A program made the position numbers and the translations under genes. Below are positions 1 through 2,849 of a stretch of DNA of 5,700 nucleotides, piece after piece; the first letter of the stretch is position 1, and the number at the start of each line of letters is the position of its first letter. Source of the DNA: Thermoplasmata archaeon (GTDB lineage: Archaea; Thermoplasmatota; Thermoplasmata; JAGHBH01); the NCBI GenBank assembly GCA_030673205.1, contig DAOVJP010000103.1:1-5700 (forward strand), read 5' to 3'. The notes below the pieces were generated by a model that had not been told where the DNA came from, did no database searches, and saw nothing but the letters and a program-made list of their open reading frames with translations.

Positions 1-364
1 CTGAGTTATCTGCATCGTAGTAGTCGATACCTCCACTTCTGATATAGAAGTGGAATGATGTGTTCACTACGTCCAGAGGGGCAGGCGTGGTGTCGTCGAT
101 TTGCACCTCATGAAGTATGTTGTTTCCAGCAGGCTGGTGAGCTACCTCTGTGAAGATTCCGCTCGTGCTGTTGGACCAGAATACGCTGCCAGTGCAGGTA
201 TTCTCAGTAGCCCAATATACATCAAAACCGGCTTGTGAGACATCAGAGACGATTAATGTCTCTATTACTGGCTGTTCAGCCTTCGCGTCATCTGCTGCTA
301 CCGTGAGCAAGATCATTACAGCTGCAATTCCTAACATTGCTATGGCAAGTGTTCTAGCTTTCAT
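1..364 (-). CDS. Secreted protein with N-terminal FN3-like domain (partial, C-terminus outside window)
   Basis: Only the first 121 codons are present and the frame is open at the left edge. Residues 1-29 form a Sec-type signal peptide: basic start (MKAR), hydrophobic core at about 6-24, and a likely cleavage site after AKA-29. No lipobox cysteine follows. Residues 33-121 read as an FN3-like beta-sandwich, with 'LIVSDVSQAGFDVYWAT' as the first strands and 'SFHFYIRSGGIDYYD' as a later strand pair. This matches residues 47-137 of the next gene to the right (1168..2790) in layout and motifs, so the two are probably paralogous at this end. Sequons NST (65-67) and NTS (101-103) fit an exported glycoprotein. 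The ATG at 364 is chosen because AGGAGGA lies 8 nt upstream and the signal peptide begins there. By hand count the segment is about 48% GC, lower than the other two genes. Function is unknown; the full length cannot be judged. Confidence 0.85.
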   Translation of the reverse strand, partial: MKARTLAIAMLGIAAVMILLTVAADDAKAEQPVIETLIVSDVSQAGFDVYWATENTCTGSVFWSNSTSGIFTEVAHQPAGNNILHEVQIDDTTPAPLDVVNTSFHFYIRSGGIDYYDADNS

Positions 365-372
365 ATCCTCTA

Positions 373-379
373 TCCTCCT
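373..379 (-). promoter_or_regulatory. Shine-Dalgarno site of the left gene
   Basis: On the minus strand AGGAGGA is followed by 8 nt and then the ATG at 364. It is close to a full anti-SD complement and fixes the start of the secreted protein at 1..364. A second purine-rich stretch (AGAGGAT) sits directly before the ATG. Confidence 0.7.
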
Positions 380-415
380 GAATTAAGAGCGATAGACCGA
401 CAAATATACAAGCCC

Positions 416-427
416 TACTTATACTTT
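416..427 (-). promoter_or_regulatory. Probable TATA-box promoter of the left gene
   Basis: The minus strand reads AAAGTATAAGTA here, a TATA-like element preceded by a purine-rich BRE-like stretch. Archaeal start sites lie about 25 nt downstream, which would put transcription start near 390-395 and give a 5' leader of about 30 nt that includes the Shine-Dalgarno site. The placement is good but the match to a consensus is only moderate, and an archaeal host is itself inferred. Confidence 0.4.
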
Positions 428-582
428 GTCTATGACCTGCATGTGAGCCAAATGGACGGGATGTGCTCTCTTTTGGTAGTGGCAACAGACATATACTGGC
501 AGCAATGCATCATTATGCCTCTTTTTGGAAGCAAACGCCTCTCCTTCCATACACTTTTGCAATAGCCCGCGTAGTATGCATG

Positions 583-619
583 ATTATACATATAGAATAG
601 TGTAATATGTATTACCGGT
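583..619. promoter_or_regulatory. AT-rich island with a dyad, possible promoter
   Basis: An AT-rich stretch in otherwise GC-rich surroundings contains TATA-like strings readable on both strands (584..594). Just beside it is a perfect dyad, GTAATA-TG-TATTAC at 602..615, which runs into ACCGGT. It could be a promoter pointing right toward the hairpin cluster at 777..1011, a promoter pointing left, or a regulator binding site. No direct evidence separates these options. Confidence 0.25.
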
Positions 620-770
620 CCTGTGCCCCGCACGCTCCTGCGTACCCCCCTCCCTCTCATTCCTACGTCCCGCACGCCGGGCCGCATTCCGATGTGTTTA
701 GGTGTTGCACGATGAATATGGCGCCTCACATCTTCGCTGTACTGGAGAAGCAGGTAGCTCCTCCCCCTTG
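616..770. other. C-rich gene-free patch
   Basis: I see no gene here. The plus strand is strongly pyrimidine-biased between 620 and 685, with a run of six C at 645-650. It contains the nonamer CCCGCACGC twice (627-635 and 669-677), each next to a short GC hairpin (ACGC-TCCT-GCGT at 632-643; CCCG-CACGC-CGGG at 669-681). The minus strand is correspondingly G-rich, but its G-tracts are spaced too far apart for a canonical G-quadruplex. No tRNA, 5S, SRP or RNase P signature was recognised. Confidence 0.4.
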
Positions 771-776
771 TTTCAC

Positions 777-1011
777 AAGTTTGACATTTTGGATCTGTCA
801 AACTTAGGTTGTTCGGCTAAAGGTCCATGGTCGGAGGGATCTCCGGTTCATCGCAACTTTGACATTTCAAGATCGTTCAAGTATGGCAAAGTTGAGAGAG
901 GCCTAATGCTTGATCCTGACTTTGGCATTCAAAATGTCGAAGTCAGGGTGAGCGTAAGTTTGACACTTTTGAATGGCAAACTTCCGTGTGACACAACATG
1001 TGTCAAACTTA
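777..1011. repeat. Cluster of four TTTGACA-type inverted repeats
   Basis: Nine copies of a TTTGRCA-like heptamer lie in 228 bp: rightward at 780, 858, 921 and 959, and leftward at 796, 884, 935, 974 and 1001. They form four successive dyads. Unit 1 (777-786/796-805) is AAGTTTGACA with its perfect complement. Unit 2 (854-865/883-894) pairs with one mismatch. Unit 3 (913-929/933-949) is a 17-bp stem with a 3-nt loop and three G-U pairs. Unit 4 (955-966/1000-1011) is a perfect 12-bp stem with further internal pairings. A smaller GC hairpin, CGGAG-GGAT-CTCCG, lies between units 1 and 2 at 832-845. The 13-mer TGTCAAACTTAGG occurs at 796-808 and 1001-1013, and GGTCCAT follows both copies (822, 1013). 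The cluster may be a structured RNA, a multi-dyad regulator target, or a palindromic intergenic repeat; I do not recognise it as a named element. Confidence 0.8.
913..949 (+). ncRNA. Strong hairpin, possible part of a plus-strand structured RNA
   Basis: Positions 913-929 pair with 933-949 around the loop CAA. Fourteen pairs are Watson-Crick and three are T-G or G-T (914/948, 923/939, 925/937). All three are G-U wobbles in a plus-strand RNA but A-C mismatches in a minus-strand RNA, so the stem is intact only if the plus strand is transcribed. This is the clearest unit of the cluster at 777..1011. No RNA family was recognised and transcription is not shown. Confidence 0.35.
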
Positions 1012-1050
1012 GGGTCCATCGACAAAGCTTGCTCTCGTTCTAGACAATAG

Positions 1051-1134
1051 AAAAAAGAGAAAATAAGAATACAAGGGACCTTTGGCCCCTTGAACCTACT
1101 TTTTACTCTAAATGCTTGAAAAAGTAAAAAGTAG
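1051..1134 (-). terminator. Double-hairpin terminator of the 540-residue protein gene
   Basis: Reading leftward from the gene stop at 1168, there is first a perfect 12-bp stem (CTACTTTTTACT at 1096-1107 with its complement at 1123-1134, 15-nt loop). Next is a 6-bp stem (CAAGGG/CCCTTG, 1072-1077/1087-1092, 9-nt loop). Finally the minus strand is T-rich from 1071 down to 1051, including TTTTTT. The position, 34 nt past the stop, and the T tract fit intrinsic termination. For rightward transcription, the CAAGGG stem is followed by TTTTT at 1100-1104, so it might also stop a plus-strand transcript from the hairpin cluster. Confidence 0.65.
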
Positions 1135-1167
1135 AAAAGGGTTGGGGGTTCGGTCTCAGCTACCCGA

Positions 1168-2790
1168 CTAGAGATTCTGGTCCCAGGTGTAGCCTGCGCT
1201 GCACCTTACAAAGAAGCCGTGTGCGTTCTGGTCGTCGCTGAAGTCGTCTATGGTGGTACCCGCGTCCCAGGCCCTGTCGGCCATCTGCTTCTGCACGTCC
1301 CAGTCTCCAGTAGCGCTGGATTGCCATCCTGCGCTGGTCCAAGAGGCCGCGCCGTCGATGGAACCATGTCCATAGATGTCGGTGTGTGCGAGCTGATAGT
1401 TCGCGCCGCCGATGTTTGTTGCCATCACGCCTGCGTTGTTCCAACCTGCGTCGAGTATCAGTGTCGCCTCGGCTGTGGGTGTGGTGTAGTTGGTAGCCCA
1501 TGCAAAGTTGGCTGCTGCGCCTGGATCTCTGAGTGGTACGACGTATCCCACTCCTACCTCCAATGTGAAGGAGGTGAAGGCAAAGTCGGTCAGCTCCACG
1601 CCAGTGGAGTTCCTGTGTAGGAAGTCCTTCCAGCCGCTCTGGTAGTCGCTGATGTACAAGACTTGCATGTCGGTATGGAACTCGATGTCCTTGGCCATCT
1701 TTATGGCGGTGTCGATAGTCCCTATGGCCCCAATGTCGGTGGGTATGGTGATTATCTGCAGGCCGTCTGTGTTGCGGAGGTTTATGGTCACACCGCCGGG
1801 CGCTCCTGGCCACTCGAAGTCCCATAGCCGGGGTTCAGAACCGAGGGTGTTGAAGCTACCGCCGGCGAACGGAGTTGGGCAGAGGAGGGTGGTGTTCCAG
1901 TCTGCAAGCCAGTCGAATGGATATATTATGCTCGCGGGATCTGGAGCCTCTCCGGGTATGGAGCCGGTCTCGACGTTGGCAGCATCATATTCGCCTCCGA
2001 CCACGCGGAAGGCCACGTTGTCACCAACGGCGCCATCAGGTCGATATTCCGTTGCTGGGGGGATCATGGGGTGTTTGGTGACGTCCCAGAAGTTCCCGGA
2101 ATCCGTGGATTTCACCCAACCATTGCCCGTCCAAACGGTGTTGAGACTGGATACCACGTTGCATATCACGGCATCGTGTGTGTCCACAGAGAAGTATCCT
2201 ATCATCTGGCCGACGCCGGCGATGCCGGTTGCATCTGTGTTGTCATGGAAGATGATGTTCCACTGGTCTCCGGAGTTCGGAAGCCATCCGCCATCTAGGG
2301 TTGTAACGGACCAAGTAGCCACACCTGCGACCGGGCTGATCACAGCGTTGACACCATATAGGGCTGGAGCGACCGAGCTCGTCCCGTCGTCTCCATACTC
2401 CGTGCCTCCGGATACTATCGTGAAGGCGTAGGCTGTCGTCAGGGCCAGCGGGGTGTCTCCTGTGGCTGCGGGAATATCGTTTCCAACGATCACGTAATGG
2501 ACAAGGCTAGTATATGTTCCATCGACCCCACGCTCGTCGTAGTGGTCCACTCCGGCTATCTTAACATATCCCGTTCTTGCAGTGGTCCCAGACGTTATCC
2601 AAGACACTGTGAACTGGGTAGCGAAAATGTTGCTGACCACTATGTCGTACGGCATGTTGACATCCGGAGCTCCCGGAGGCGAGTTAACATGAGCCGAGGT
2701 CTCTTCTTGCACCGGGCCGAATATAAACAGACCGGCCCCTACCATAAGGCAGGCAATAGCAAAAGCTGTTCCTTTCATCATTCTTTTCAT
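1168..2790 (-). CDS. Secreted multidomain surface protein (FN3-like plus two C-terminal repeat domains)
   Basis: A complete 540-residue protein. Residues 1-33 are a signal peptide: MKRMMK start, hydrophobic core at 8-26, likely cleavage near TSA-33, no lipobox. Residues 46-137 are FN3-like, with 'FTVSWITSG', 'YDERG', 'HYV' and 'FTIVSGGTEYGDDG'. Residues 141-215 resemble the regulatory-like beta domain that often follows such FN3 domains ('VTTLDGGWLP'). Residues 216-330 are not recognised. Residues 335-435 ('GLQIITIPTDI', then 'FTSFTLEVGVGYVVPLRDP') and 440-538 ('ATLILDAGWN', then 'AHGFFVRCSAGYTW') look like two diverged copies of the C-terminal domain of the gene at 2850..5700. There is no membrane anchor at the end. 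Sequons occur at WNTT, RNST and TNYT. The ATG at 2790 is supported by AGGAGA 8 nt upstream. A second in-frame stop lies four codons past the TAG. The gene starts 59 bp after the previous stop with no terminator between, so the two are probably co-transcribed. An envelope or polymer-binding role is inferred; no catalytic motif is visible. Confidence 0.9.
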   Translation of the reverse strand: MKRMMKGTAFAIACLMVGAGLFIFGPVQEETSAHVNSPPGAPDVNMPYDIVVSNIFATQFTVSWITSGTTARTGYVKIAGVDHYDERGVDGTYTSLVHYVIVGNDIPAATGDTPLALTTAYAFTIVSGGTEYGDDGTSSVAPALYGVNAVISPVAGVATWSVTTLDGGWLPNSGDQWNIIFHDNTDATGIAGVGQMIGYFSVDTHDAVICNVVSSLNTVWTGNGWVKSTDSGNFWDVTKHPMIPPATEYRPDGAVGDNVAFRVVGGEYDAANVETGSIPGEAPDPASIIYPFDWLADWNTTLLCPTPFAGGSFNTLGSEPRLWDFEWPGAPGGVTINLRNTDGLQIITIPTDIGAIGTIDTAIKMAKDIEFHTDMQVLYISDYQSGWKDFLHRNSTGVELTDFAFTSFTLEVGVGYVVPLRDPGAAANFAWATNYTTPTAEATLILDAGWNNAGVMATNIGGANYQLAHTDIYGHGSIDGAASWTSAGWQSSATGDWDVQKQMADRAWDAGTTIDDFSDDQNAHGFFVRCSAGYTWDQNL

Positions 2791-2798
2791 TTTTTCAC

Positions 2799-2804
2799 TC
2801 TCCT
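2799..2804 (-). promoter_or_regulatory. Shine-Dalgarno site of the 540-residue protein gene
   Basis: AGGAGA on the minus strand lies 8 nt before the ATG at 2790. Two further AGGAGA copies lie upstream in the same 59-bp spacer (2814-2819 and 2835-2840), but only this one is at a usable distance from the start codon. A weak TATA-like string (AGATATAG, near 2840-2847) is also present; an internal promoter cannot be excluded. Confidence 0.6.
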
Positions 2805-2849
2805 ATTCTGTATTCTCCTTCACTTCAATGGTTTTCTCCTATATCTGCT

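Noticed and set aside
616..770. Structured housekeeping RNA or G-quadruplex in the C-rich patch
   Set aside because: No tRNA, 5S, SRP, RNase P or C/D-box signature is present. The minus-strand G-tracts are separated by loops of about 15 nt, too long for a canonical quadruplex.
430..801. A 123-codon minus-strand frame in the gene-free interval
   Set aside because: It relies on a non-ATG start, is rich in arginine because of the G-rich strand, has no recognisable domain, and runs across the C-rich patch and the AT-rich island.
777..1011. CRISPR array
   Set aside because: The repeats are short, inverted as well as direct, and unevenly spaced, and there are no equal-length spacers or nearby cas genes.
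777..1011. Complete insertion sequence or MITE bounded by AAGTTTGACA and TGTCAAACTT
   Set aside because: The outer ends are complementary, but so are the internal copies, and I find no target-site duplication outside them and no transposase. It remains an alternative, not a call.
702..1043. A 113-codon plus-strand frame running through the hairpin cluster
   Set aside because: It would start with GTG without a Shine-Dalgarno site. Three of the four hairpins happen to share its frame and give similar peptides (KFDI, NFDI, DFGI), but the fourth is out of phase. The inverted repeats with paired changes explain the sequence better than a protein does.
1652..2431. Long plus-strand frames opposite the 540-residue gene, and similar ones opposite the large gene
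   Set aside because: They are antisense shadows in GC-rich coding sequence, lacking ribosome sites and domains, while the minus-strand frames have signal peptides, FN3-like motifs and repeats.
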